Positions 33,221 to 46,589 of a DNA stretch of 64,000 nt are shown here, one piece after another (position 1 is the stretch's first letter; every line of letters begins with the position of its first letter). The notes under the pieces were generated by a model, which saw nothing but the letters and a program-made list of their open reading frames with translations, searched no databases and was not told the DNA's origin. The stretch is taken from NCBI GenBank assembly GCA_037974965.1, contig JBBPFI010000002.1, forward strand, positions 1,736,001-1,800,000, in the 5' to 3' direction. The position numbers were made by a program, and so were the translations under genes. This DNA comes from Dacryopinax spathularia. Taxonomy: Eukaryota; Basidiomycota; Dacrymycetes; Dacrymycetales; Dacrymycetaceae.

Positions 33221-34897
33221 TCATTTCTGCTGCTGCTGCTGACCCTGGCCCCTGCCACGTCCACGATCACCGCCCCGACCAGCTCCGCCCCTCCCATCCT
33301 GCGCACCGCCTCTACCGCGATAGCTGCCCCTGCCCTCACCCTGACCCTGCGGCCCCTGGCCAGACTGGTGCCCTTGCTGCCCAGGCGCACCACCGCGAGG
33401 CCTGCTAATGGGCCTCTCACCACGCTCCTTCCTCTGCTCGACGTGGATCTTGGCCTCTCCGCCCCCCTCAACAGGCACACGGATCCCGCCTTGACCACCT
33501 TGCGAGATCGGCAGACTGGCAGTGATGGCCTTCTTGGCCGCTTCGGCGGTCGTGAACTCCAGGAAAGCGCACGCCTTGCTGCGGACAATCTCGAGTTCCT
33601 TGATTGGTCCGAATTGCTGGGTGAGGAGCGTGTTCAGCGCGGTTGTGCTGATGTTCTCCGTTACGCCCTTGACGAAGCACTGGCCGTTCGAGATGGACTG
33701 GGCGGCTTGAGCGGCAGGGTGGAGGTGGCCTTGGTTCTGTCCCTGAGGGGTACGAGCGCCCTGAGCTGACGGAGCCGGGGAAGGCGCGGCGGGAGTGCGA
33801 GACGGAGGAGGGGCAGCGGAGACACCACGCGCCTCAGCGGCAACGTTCGCTCCCCAGCGGTTGGAGTCCTTGCTCGCGAGCGCAGCCCAGGTCTTCGGTG
33901 CGGGAGCAGGAGCAGGAGCGGCGGGCTGAGCGGGCTGAGCAGGGGCAGCAGGTGCGGCGGCGGCGGGAGTGGGAGCGGTGACGGTTGAGTGAGCGGGCTC
34001 TTCAGGCATAGGAGGGGCAACGTCGACGACCTTGGCCTCCTGCGTCTTCGGCGCAGCGGGCTGTGCGGGCTCAGCGGCCGGAGAAGGAGCAGCCGGTGCC
34101 GGGGAAGTAGCAGCCGGAGCAGGTGCGGGCTCCTCGACTTGTGCAGGTGCCGAGGGAGCGACGACGGTGCTGGTGGCAGGCTGCTCGGGCATTGGCGGGG
34201 CGACGTCCTGGATCTGAGCGGGCGCCTCGACCTCGTGATGTGCGGGCTGAGCTGCCGGCTCGGGCTGCTTCTGCTCCAGCTCGGGGTGGAAGCCGTTGAT
34301 GGCCTGCGTGGGCTGCTGAGCGGCAGCCTCGATGGCCTGCTCGCTGTGCGCGGTGCCAGAAACAACCTCGGCATGAGCGGGCTCAGCGGGAGTCTCGGCG
34401 GCCTCAGCACCCTCCTGCTCACCCTCTTCCGCATCGCCGTCAGCGAGCGTCTCTTCCTTGAGGAAGCGGAAGATGTCGTTCAGGACGTAGTAGCCATTGG
34501 GCTGCTCGGCGAGGAAGAAAGTCTGGGCAAACTTGCGCCACGGTTCGCCGTTGTTGCTCATCTCGCCAATGACCTGGATGATGATACCGCCGGACATGGA
34601 CGACTGGGCGTCAACCGAGTTGATGTAGACCTTGCAGTCGTGGTACCCGAGCGAGACGATCTTGTCGTGGATCTGCGCTTGCCCAGACAAGTGCTTCACA
34701 TCCTCACCCTCGGTACCGTGGGTGAAAGTGCTGTTGCGGTTGTAGAAGCAGTGCAATTTGTGTGGCTGCTTGTTGACGAAGGTGTAGTATTGTGGCACGA
34801 ACTGCCAACCGACATCGGCAGGCGTCACCTGGCGGGGCGCGCCGCCAGACGGGGTCGAGCCGGAGTTGGGTGCGGGGGATGCGGCAGGGGCGGACAT
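33221..34897 (-). CDS. G3BP/Nxt3/Bre5-type NTF2-domain and RRM protein
   Basis: Intronless coding frame of 558 aa. An NTF2-like domain occupies about residues 24-150 (VGWQFVPQYYTFVNKQPHKLHCFYN, ILVNSVDAQSS-type core, GEPWRKFAQTFFLAEQPNGYYVLNDIFRFL). A long Ala/Pro/Glu/Gln-rich disordered region follows, then one RRM (about 405-485: CFVKGVTENISTTALNTLLTQQFGPIKELEIVRSKACAFLEF). The C-terminus is RGG/Gln rich (GRGSYRGRGG) and ends in a Gln run. This domain order is that of metazoan G3BP, fission yeast Nxt3 and budding yeast Bre5, which bind RNA, partner the Ubp3-type deubiquitinase and join stress granules. The large Ala/Pro region encodes long overlapping open frames on the other strand that are shadows. 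Confidence 0.9.
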   Translation of the reverse strand: MSAPAASPAPNSGSTPSGGAPRQVTPADVGWQFVPQYYTFVNKQPHKLHCFYNRNSTFTHGTEGEDVKHLSGQAQIHDKIVSLGYHDCKVYINSVDAQSSMSGGIIIQVIGEMSNNGEPWRKFAQTFFLAEQPNGYYVLNDIFRFLKEETLADGDAEEGEQEGAEAAETPAEPAHAEVVSGTAHSEQAIEAAAQQPTQAINGFHPELEQKQPEPAAQPAHHEVEAPAQIQDVAPPMPEQPATSTVVAPSAPAQVEEPAPAPAATSPAPAAPSPAAEPAQPAAPKTQEAKVVDVAPPMPEEPAHSTVTAPTPAAAAPAAPAQPAQPAAPAPAPAPKTWAALASKDSNRWGANVAAEARGVSAAPPPSRTPAAPSPAPSAQGARTPQGQNQGHLHPAAQAAQSISNGQCFVKGVTENISTTALNTLLTQQFGPIKELEIVRSKACAFLEFTTAEAAKKAITASLPISQGGQGGIRVPVEGGGEAKIHVEQRKERGERPISRPRGGAPGQQGHQSGQGPQGQGEGRGSYRGRGGAQDGRGGAGRGGDRGRGRGQGQQQQQK

Positions 34898-36472
34898 TTT
34901 GTGGTAGGGCTAGTGTGAATTTTACCGGGATGACCGAGTGAAAGTAGAGGGGTATGCTGTGGCGATGGATGATGATGAGCTGACTCCTCGCCGAATGTAT
35001 GCGCCTGTACTTACCGATATTGCGGATTTTATGCAAGCAAAAGCTATGCGGATGAAGTTGGGTGCTGATGCTGAGATCGACGAGAGAGACGACGAAAGCG
35101 GCCAACGGTAGGATGCGATATGAGACGACGACGACGACAACGAGGACGACGGAGACGACGATGACGCTTCGTTGCACCGGGTCTTGCGAGCAAAAGTCGC
35201 CCGCCAAACGATGGAGGCATTTTTTGTGAACAGAGACCCCGAAGAGAGGGCGAGGACCCCGTCACCCCATTCGCCGACTTCTGACGCGGCGTGGTCTAAC
35301 TTGATTCTCCTTCTGCTTGTCGCCTGCAACAGCTCCTGCACATCTTGTCTCATTCATCAATCGAGCCAGCAACCTGCCGAAGACTGGGCAGTGATGTTCC
35401 TGCTGTATGTAGAGCGCCTAGTCAGCGTCATCAGTCTGCTCCAGCTCAAGACCGCTGCGACCGACGTCATCCATTTGACAGTTGGTTATCTTAAGACTGC
35501 CGCCTTTTGGGAGAAGCAGCTTTTCTCTTTCTTCCTCGGTATCCTAGCTCGTCCGAGTATGAGTCTGCGGAGTGGTCGTAGCTGTATCGGCCTGGAAGCT
35601 GATATTCTTGACTCCCTCACTGTGGCTCACAGGGAAAAGCGGCAGGATGACAACCCATGAATGAAACCACTCAAATATGGCGCTTGCTTCTTCTCCTATC
35701 TTCTTCTGGACCGAATCGGGAAGTCTCATCACTCCGGTTGAGGAACTGCCGTGGAATGCTATGTCGGGTGACTCATCTATATCGCCGCCGAGGTGCCTGA
35801 GCTCGTAGCAAATGTTGCGGGAGTCAATCCATGTCTCACTTTGATCGAGGGGGAAAGGAGAAGTCTTCAATCTGAATCGGCACGTCCGCTCATGTATGCT
35901 CCCAGGTACGATTACTGTATTGGTCGCTGTACGATGAGGCACGTGCTTGTCTTTACAGGTTCGCGGCCAAGCGGTAGGAGGAAGGTGTCGCCACGAGCGG
36001 CAAGTCCTTACGATCGACGACAAAGTCAACTCCTTCCCCATTGGTGGTTTTTGTGGTTTCTACCAGCGAGCATGACTCATTGTCCCCGCCAGCAATGGAA
36101 GTCAGTGACTGATGACTGGATGCGACGAAGATATTCTCCTATTTCTATTCGGAAAGCTCCTGTCTGCGCAGGAGCGCAAGGGCTCGTCGTGTTGCTTCTG
36201 TGAGTCAGTGCTCTTCGCCTCCTTTTTCGTCAGTTATTCCCTTCCCTCGTGGCCAGAACTCCTATCTGTCGGGCACTTCTCCTATCACGTGTTGATTTCT
36301 TTTTTCGTGTCGCCGCTGACTCGCCCGCCTTCAAGGCGTATAAGTAGAGCCGCTTCTGCGCGAGATCCAAGATCGTCATCTCGATCCATTCTCCAAGTTC
36401 ACACAATACCTCTACAACAATACCTCGCATACATACCCTCTAGACTCAAACTCAAGCACAAGTATCTACAAC
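34898..36472. promoter_or_regulatory. Divergent intergenic region upstream of G3BP-like and Argonaute genes
   Basis: About 1.57 kb. The first 300 bases are the G3BP-like leader and promoter (CGT/ACG-rich near 35125-35165). TATAAG at 36339-36344 lies about 130 bases before the Argonaute ATG and is its likely TATA box. Frames of up to 165 codons between 35170 and 36200 have no recognisable domain and are not called. Confidence 0.55.
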
Positions 36473-39400
36473 ATGGCCGCTCCTGTCGCTCGTCGTCCTC
36501 GCGCTACCCTTGGTGCTCCCACCAAAGTCATCACAAACATGTTCCCTTTACAGCTCCACCCTGATCGCACCATCTTCCTCTACAACGTCGGTATGTACCT
36601 CGGTCCGGTTCCTACTTCAATCTTCTGACAACACATGCAGACATCATACCCGAGCTCTCACCCACCGCGCATCGCCGAAACTACGAACTGATTGACATCT
36701 TGCAAACTCGCGCTCATCCTGCTGCTTTTACACCTCGCGCCGCCTATGACGGTAGCAAGATCATGCTATCCAATGTCCAGTACCCATGGGGTGCATCTCA
36801 CGAGGTATGTGTGCATATACGCGCGAGGCCAAGGCGATCGCCGCTCATCACGTGCCGTAGTTCAACGTCGTGACGTCTAAGAAGACCCCGCCCCCGCCTC
36901 CTGGCGAGAAGGGCCACTTCATCGTTAGAGTCACTGCTCTACGTAGCTTCCCCGTCGCGTACGCTCAACTGCTGAGGCAACCTGATTAGAACTAACCTCC
37001 GCCTAGCTCACTGGCCGAGTACGTCCGATCCCCGAATTCCATCCCTCCTGAGGACGTCGTGAACTATACGAATATCTTCCTCCGCATGGCTGCCATGTCG
37101 TAGGTCAAGATCTCTTCACTACACCTGGCACCCGCTGACGAGCTGGTAGCCAACACGCTTTCCGAGGGCACAACTTCTACGTTGCAGACGGCGGGAAAAT
37201 CCTCGATGAATGGCTCATGCTGCGCCGAGGCTTCTTCCAGTATGTCCATCCAGAATAGCTGGCAAGCCATTTGACGTGACTCTTTGACCAGATCGGTTCG
37301 CGCCACATCTACGGGCCCCATGCTGAATATGGACATTACCAGCACGCTAATGTGCATAGCTTGCTAAGTCACTGCTTTCGTAGCATATCTGACGCCTTGA
37401 TCAGGTGGGCCCCTCGGTCTCTCGTGGAGACCGCCATGTCGCTTCTTCGTGTTCGGGATGTCCGTACCCTGGCTGCGCTGAACGATCAGCAGCTTCACCA
37501 CCTGCGTACTCGGCTGCGTGGTGTGCGAGTCCTGCCGAAGCATCGCCAAGGTGCACCTAAGGTCATTCAGGGCTTCGATAGGAGGGGTGCAAGTGGCATC
37601 CGGCTGGATGAGAACGGTCAGACCCTAGAGGTAATCTCAATCCCTCTGGCAGTCAGACGGACTGATCTCTGATATCTCCCGAAGGACTACTTTCAAGAGA
37701 GGTATAACATCCGGCTCCAATATCCACGCGCGGTCTGCATTTCCCTGAGTCGCAATGCCGACCGGCCCAACCTCGTGCCTATCGAGCTCTTAGACCTGGA
37801 TCGCAACCAGTTCTTCGATCAGAAGAAGCTGAAGAACACTGGGATGGACAAGGCCATCCGCGATTTTGCCATGTTGAAGCCGGGGCAACGGCTCCAAATC
37901 ACGAATACGGGGACTGAAGTTTTGCAACATGGGCGATCTGATTATATGAGTCGAGCTGGTATCCGTGTCCAGCCGCAGCCTCTTGAAGTCAATGCTCGCA
38001 TTATCCAGCCTGTTCCGGTCGTCTATGGGAACGATACGAGATCGCAACCGCGTAATGGCTCGTGGAAGAATGCGCCATTCTATCAGCCCGCTACCATCGA
38101 TTTCTGGGCCGTCATCATTCTCGACCATGAGGCGCCCCCTCCGCAAGTAAAGAACTTCATTGGCCTGCTTGTCTCTGTCATGGAGCGCTCCGGCATGAGT
38201 ACTAATATTCTCCCTAAGCCTGCCTTTTCTTGCAGCTGATCCTTGCTATAGGGGTCAGAGACCATACCCCTACGCTCTTCCCAAAGGACGGCAGGCAGGA
38301 CATCGCACAGGTGAGCGCATTCTCGATTCCTCCGCTGCAAGGTGGCTAATACCATGAAGTTCCTCCAACATGTAACTACGGAGTTGAAGAATAGGTTCAA
38401 GGCGCCCCCAAGCTTGCTTCTCGTGGTGATCCCGGATAAATGCGATTGGTAGTAAGCTGCTATTCATTCGCTCGTTGCGATCTTCAGTCGATCTCGTAAA
38501 TAGCACGGACGTGAAAAGGCTAGGGGACATCATGCTTGGAATACCTACCCAAGTAAGCAGTATGATGGCATTTCCCCTGAAAATGCATCCACGTGGCTCT
38601 CTAGCATGTCATCAGTACGAAGGCGCTGAACACTATGAGCGCGGACTACTGTCAGAATGTGGCTCTAAAGTGTGTACCTCACCCTTCCCGTTTCCCAGAG
38701 GCAGCGAGATAACCCGTCTTTTGCTCCACAGGGTTCGCTCTCTCTCGCGGCTCGCCAAGCCGAGTGGGTGTGGTCTAACGCGGCGCAGATTAACGTCAAA
38801 CTAGGCGGCCTAAACTTCGTGCCGCTCCCCGACGCAACGGCATGGATTAGGGCGGGGGATCCCTTGATGATTATCGGTGCGGCCTCCGTTTGCTCAGCAA
38901 ACCTACCTGACGATGTCTTTGCTAGGTGCTGATACGAGCCATCCTCGACCCGGAGAAGGCTACAAGCCTACTGTTGCAGCTATTTCCTTTTCCGTAGACC
39001 AGCACGTCTCGAAGTACCAAGGAATCGTTGGAATCCAGAAGGGAAGGCAAGAGATTATCGCCAATCTAACGACGATGGTTAAGGTCAGACTTTCCCAGAC
39101 GGGAAGGACGTTAGCTGACTAACGTATAGACTGCCATCGGAGCATTCAAGTTCCGTAATAAGATTGCGCCGAAGCGTATAATCTACTACAGGTACCGCAC
39201 ACAACGGGCCATCCTCATGCTGTATTAAGTTATTATATAGGGACGGTGTGGGAGAAGGGATGTATGATGATGTGGTGGGGCATGAGTGTGAAGCCATCAA
39301 ACGCAAGTGAAGACTATCCAGTGTGACCGCAATCTGACACACATCGCAGAGGCTTTCAAGGAGGCGCAGGAAGCGGTGCCCAGAGTAACGGTTATCATTA

Positions 39401-40164
39401 TCAGCAAGGGGCATCATATCCGCTTCTACCCGACTAGGGGCCAAGACAGCGATCCTAGATCGGGTATGCTAATTGCAAGTGGCACAACTACTCAACGCTG
39501 ATGATCCTTCCAGGCAATGTCAATCCTGGTTTGGTAGTCGATAGGTGAGTTGCCCGGTTGTGCTCTGAGGTTTGGGGCTGAACGTGAAGCAGTGGCATTA
39601 CCAGTATCAAATAGTAGGTGATCCTAGTCTGGCTTGACGTGCAACTGACTGTCTCCTGACTTCAGCGACGACTTCTACCTTTTGTCTCACCAGGGTATCA
39701 TCGGCACCTCCAGACCAATGCATGCAATCCCAATTGTCGACGAAAATCGTCTGAACTCGGACCAGTATGTTGGGATGTAATCATCTCGTGTTTCTCTGAC
39801 GCGACAATCTATCCAGGCTGCAAGGCCTCACTTACGTCCTCACTCACAACTATCAGCGTTGCGCTCGCAGTGTCGGGCAGCCCGCTCCCATTTTCTATGC
39901 TGACGTGCGTACCTTCGTCAATCGCATTATGGCTACTGACTCGTTTCCAGCTTCTGTGCAGCCATGAGCGTGCGAAGGTCCACTTTGACAACACCATTGA
40001 CCTTGATGCTGAGACCGTCACTTCCGGGGGAGATCACCCGACCCCAATCCAATATGTACAAGCGTTCAAACCGGTCGCTCCAAACCAGCGTGACGTAAGT
40101 CCGCCTTGTCTGTCCGACGGGAGAGGTTGCTGACCAAGCTCAACAGAAGATGTACTGGATGTAG
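36473..40164 (+). CDS. Argonaute (PAZ-PIWI), RNA-silencing effector, about 23 exons
   Basis: Binds small RNAs and slices or represses targets. Exons I can place: 36473-36590, 36641-36804, 36861-36958, 37007-37099, 37150-37239, 37292-37351, 37384-37630, 37685-38198, 38360-38451, 38504-38552, 38605-38673, 38732-38876, 38926-39083, 39130-39191, 39241-39302, 39350-39463, 39514-39544, 39593-39613, 39666-39764, 39817-39904, 39951-40094 and 40147-40164. An exon near 38236-38310 is unresolved. About 870 aa. Seen: the N domain (YELIDILQTRAHPAAFTPRAAYDG), PAZ (LRGVRVLPKH, LEDYFQERYNIRLQYPRAVCI), MID (LLLVVIPDK) and PIWI (KRLGDIMLGIPTQ, GADTSHPRPGEG, YYRDGVGEG, DFYLLSHQGIIGTSRP). Slicer Asp, Glu and Asp are present; the fourth position is Asp (FYAD), giving DEDD. 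Intron 39303-39349 is GC-AG. Confidence 0.9.
39303..39349 (+). other. GC-AG intron in Argonaute
   Basis: Donor GCAAGT, acceptor CGCAG. Splicing restores GHECEAIKQAFKEAQEAVPRVTVIIISKGHHIRFYP, which matches the PIWI family pattern, whereas reading through stops at once. Confidence 0.85.
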
Positions 40165-40617
40165 ACGAGCGCAAGGATGCCGAGCGGACTTATCTGGCGC
40201 GGTCGTGTCCTCAGTATGGATACGACGTTGCCATATGATCCCGCTCGTCATCTTTGTGAGCGTTGACAATGCTACGCCTCCCTTCACCTGGATAATGCCC
40301 CTTGTGAGTACTGCGGACTAGTACAGTATGCGACCCCTATTGGTATCATGATTGAAACTGGACAATCGGATTGTGTTAATGATTACAACGTGAAGAAAAC
40401 ACTGCGCGGCGGGTGGACCGTACAAATACATACAACACCTGAGAAGGAAAGACTTCGGGTATGACGGGGGTATGACAAAATGACACACGCCCAGCGCGAT
40501 AACATGTGGTATCCCAACGGAAAAGCACTCCCAAGAACACCATCGCAGTTCACCAAATCAAATGCCTGCGTTGATTGTCAGCAACGCGAATCGTTACGGA
40601 TGAACACAGCCGCGTAC
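40165..40617. other. Downstream of Argonaute, nothing definite
   Basis: About 450 bases of short frames. It should contain the Argonaute terminator. No gene supported. Confidence 0.4.
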
Positions 40618-40815
40618 CTATTTCTCGGGCCAGGGGAGCTTGCGGGAAATGTAGTTGGGCGAACCCGGGCAGTCGGTGCTGTCGCAGCAAATGATCTCGA
40701 CGACGTTGCCCTTGATTTCCTGCCAGCAGGAGTTGACGGGAACTTCAAGTCCCTGGTAGAAGGGGCCCTTCTGGGCGCGGGCGTGGGTAGACCGGGCCGA
40801 GCACATTGTCGTCAC
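40618..40815 (-). CDS. Possible small cysteine-containing protein, 3' exon
   Basis: A 65-codon frame on the minus strand with codon use rich in C at third positions: ARAQKGPFYQGLEVPVNSCWQEIKGNVVEIICCDSTDC, then SPNYISRKLPWPEK. Four Cys residues lie within about 20 positions. It is probably the last exon of a gene whose 5' part lies between 40830 and 41360. There, a hydrophobic stretch (HVFIFIAATAHASA, near 41030-41055) could be a signal peptide, and a TATA-like sequence (TATAAA read on the minus strand) lies at 41385-41394. I could not build a full model. A small secreted protein is the likeliest reading. Confidence 0.35.
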   Translation of the reverse strand: MTTMCSARSTHARAQKGPFYQGLEVPVNSCWQEIKGNVVEIICCDSTDCPGSPNYISRKLPWPEK

Positions 40816-43800
40816 TTGGTTAACGGTAGGTGGGCGGGGATGATATTAGGGCGCAAGGGCGAGACGAACTCGAGCAGTTGATGGGTATGAGCGCAAAGGC
40901 GAACCGCGGTGGTTGCGGGGATCTACGGGGAAATTGTCGCGTCAGTTCGCGTCTCTTTGGGGAGGGGTTCATATACGCCGCCGTGGCAACTGCGGGACGC
41001 GTGCATGACTCGAGCGGAGGCATGTGCCGTTGCGGCGATAAAGATAAAGACATGCTTAGATAGAGTTGCTTACATCACAAACAAGGCGGAGGGGTTGTTA
41101 TGGAGGAAACGGGTGCGCACGGGTGTGAGATGACGCGACCGTGGGGATCCGGAAAGTTTGTTGAATTGTTGAGCTTGGGTTGTCACGGCAGTAATCAACA
41201 CCAAGCGGAGGACAGCGGAAGCAAGCGTGTCGGTATGCAGTGAGACACCGAGTAGTGCGGAGGAAGCGGAGGTAGACACGGAGCCGGGAGTCGCGGAGTA
41301 AAGCTTGGACTGGACTGGAATGCAGTGAGACGAGTGTGAGGCTGAGTGGGTTGAGTGAATCATGTCAGAGCACGAAATCGAGCGGTTTATATGCGTTTGG
41401 GTGCTGATGCTGCGGCGAGTAACGGGCGCATGGCATCGATATCGCGCGATGCTCGCAGAATCGAGGAAGACAGCAGGAACGTGTGTCATCATAGAGTTCC
41501 GTCACATGGCAAAGGATGGCTCGGCAAGCGCATCCGGAAGAGGATGCCCCGACGCTGCCGAGTGGACGAATTCATGATTTTGACGTCCTACCAGATCAAC
41601 TAGAGCCTCCCCTGGTATTTGGGCCCCAAAAGGCCGGCCTGCCCTGGGCGTGCTGGTTTTACCGTTGTCCAGACCGCGTCCAGCGATGTGGAACTCATCG
41701 AAAGCGGAACAAGCGATAGCTTTCGGGTTTTGTTGTCGCATTGGATCCTCCGCTTGCGTCACCGGCACCTGGTCCAAATAGGAAGAGTTGAGCACGGAAC
41801 ATTGACGCGGCACAGGAGCCCTTCTGAGCTATTCGCGGCCTCGCAGCGCCGATGTGCGGGAGCTGCAGCCGGTTGCCGGATCGGGAAAGCGCCAAGGGGA
41901 GAATCCAAGTTCCGGTGTGGGCGGCGGGGCGGAGGATGAACCGTTGCCTATGTGCATCATCAGAGCAGAGCGCCTGCCTCATGACCGACAATCACTGGCC
42001 GCGGGCATACAAGCACGCGGGACAAGGGCCGAATGCCGAATGCGGCCGAAGCCATCGAAGCCAACATCGAGAAAGGAGCATGTCATCCGTAGCTCGTTCC
42101 GGTACGGTGCCGCCTGCGGCGCATCCGTTTGCGCGGGCAAGGGTCGCTTCATTATCTCCTCCATCTACGTCTTTATCGGGCCGATCGGGCGTGATCTGTC
42201 CTGCCCTCATCAGCGGGCTGCTGTACCGCCGGTTTGCCCCTGACTATTCAAGGCAGTACTCACTGTGTACCCTGCATCTCGTTAGCGAGTCCTCCTGCGG
42301 CCAAGGCCACAGGCTCGGGGCAATGTGCCAGTTTTGGGCCTCACATACATACCTCTCGCGCGACGGGCTTGGGATGCTATAACAGGATGCGGAGGAGGAA
42401 CCGGTTGCTGTGCTGGCCGACGAGTCCTCCAGGTGGCATACGACGGAATGACGGAAGCCCATGCCTCTTGATGTGCGGATCGAATGGCATCATAGTTCGG
42501 CTGCTCTAGAGAAAGGATCGCCTGACCTGTTGTATCGAAGAGGAGAGAACCGGGCCTGTCAAAGTTCAGCAGACGAGCATGCTCATACTGTGGCGCAGTC
42601 TTACAACATGGTTGCGTAACTCTTACCCGATGATAGGTGAGAAAAGGGGCAATACGATTGCGCTCAGTCATTTCCCTCGAGCTTCCAGACGTCTTATCCA
42701 GCGTGCATCCTGCCAGATACGAGGAGAAAGGTGATAGGCAGTGTCGGGTAGCGTTGGATTCAATGCCAGCCGGTCGGACCAGGCACAGTTGCCGAATCCT
42801 CTGCTTCGGTGGTTCCGAGGTGTTCGTACCCCGTCTTCTGTAAGTGGTTCAGGACACTGACAGCGGGCTATCCCACCCCTTTTTGAGAAGATAGTAACGC
42901 GTGGAGATAGCGCCGAACCAAGGAACTCGAGCACTGTGCACGGGCGCGCGTTTCCTCTTAAAGTCTTGTGCCGCCCACACAACGGTGCCGGTCTGCTGAT
43001 AGTGGTTCGAAACGTGGAGGGATGGGGGCAGGCGCAACCGTTGATCCAGTGTCGTGCTCTTGATGTTCATGCGTTTCGGGTATGCGGCAATGAATTCCGT
43101 TATGAGGCATCGGAGAACGCCCGGTGGCCGAGCCGCGCCGCTTACAACGTAGGTATAGCGCCGGGACCTGGCATTCCTGCAGGTCCCGTGCTACTTTACC
43201 AGCAGCAGCAGTGCTCCTGTTTCGGTAGGACAGAGCGAGAAGACGAGTGAAGCAGAAGATGCACATTCGGCCCCCGATTCAGAAGCACTCGGATTGATCA
43301 ATGCGGGGAACCGCCTCATCGGGCAGGAAGTCCTGCAGACGCTCAAGCAGGATTGAATTCGATGAGGTAAGAAAGACGTTTAGATAGAGGTCGGTGTCCC
43401 CGAAGAGCTGTCCGAAAGATGCGGTGATAACGATCGGATCTTCCATTTCCGCTTGTCGCGTGAGATCGTCCAGTCCGCTTCAGGCAACGTTATCAAGTTC
43501 CTCGCGCTCCAGTTTGCTCTTTGTTGTGCTCGTTCGGGATAGGAGACTCAATTGACCGGTGGAGGCAACGCGGCGGAGGGTGGTATACCGAGCGGATGGC
43601 TCGCGCCAAGCCTTGCCTCTCTGTCGCTTCCGACCTTCCTGAACGGGTGGACTTGAAGTCGTGCCGATAACAGTACGATAGGGTGATTATCACATAAAGC
43701 GGACAGTGAGGAAGAAGCGGTAGCACGAGGTGACCCAACGAGCTGCTGATACGACCGAAGAATAGGAGCTGTGCGATGTGCTGATCGTCCGGAACGACTG

Positions 43801-44495
43801 AGTGGACTTGAACAGCTGAACCGCTCTTTCGGTCTTTGTAAGTAACCGGCGGTTGTAGGTGCGAAGATCATCCGAAGCAAAGCAGGGAAGCACAGCATCA
43901 CAATCTGCGATACGTTTCGAATGGGTGGGAATGGATGACACCGATCATCTTGCTTGAGTGTGACGGTCAAGTTGAAGTTTACCAGTCAACTGAGAATAAA
44001 GGGTACGAGCTGAGAGGGTGCACCTATAATAAGATGTCACTCCCCGCATATGCTCGCTTCAGTTCCCAGACTTTCCGCACTTCCTTGGCTGCTGATGGAC
44101 CGACATGCAGTGCGTACCTCTCGTGCCGCCGCTTTCTCAGCAGCAATCGCAAAGCTGACAAAACCGATCAAGCGCCCTGTGTTAAGGCTGCGCATTCTCG
44201 AATACGATGTGTCGTGCGAGCGACTAGAGGTGCATGCAAAAGGTAATCACTCCCCGCATTCGTTCCTCGTTCTTCTGGTTCGTGCAGTATTCGTCTGTCG
44301 TCGGCCGAAGTGTGATCGACCTTGCGCCCTTAAAAAGTAGTCATTCCCCACAGCTTCGTGCCTTCTCTGTTGTGGTGCCGAATTGTGGCCGCGGATCCTC
44401 AAGCACGCCTCAATGTCTCTACCGTACCCCAGGCGCGCCAAACCCTAGCAAATCTCCCCTCTCCCTCCTCTACAGACATCCTTCCAAGCTCCCCC
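40816..44495. other. About 3.7 kb of mostly uncalled sequence
   Basis: Contains a possible upstream exon and TATA box of the small Cys-containing gene (41030-41394). Beyond that only short frames occur. A plus-strand path around 42740-43360 (GLLIVVRNVEGWGQAQPLIQ; ALGLINAGNRLIGQEVLQTLKQD) can be spliced with plausible GT-AG sites, but competing frames look equally good. A hairpin CGGGACCTG/CAGGTCCCG lies at about 43161-43187. No confident gene. Confidence 0.35.

Positions 44496-46589
<2,094 letters not shown>

Noticed and set aside
33661-34918. Frames of 257 and 309 codons overlapping the G3BP-like gene
   Set aside because: Shadows of its Ala/Pro/Gln-rich middle region; the minus frame with NTF2 and RRM domains explains the sequence.
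42640-43360. Plus-strand chain of short exons (GLLIVVRNVEGWGQ; ALGLINAGNRLIGQEVLQTLKQD)
   Set aside because: Splice sites can be found, but other frames and the minus strand yield equally plausible pieces; not above chance by eye.
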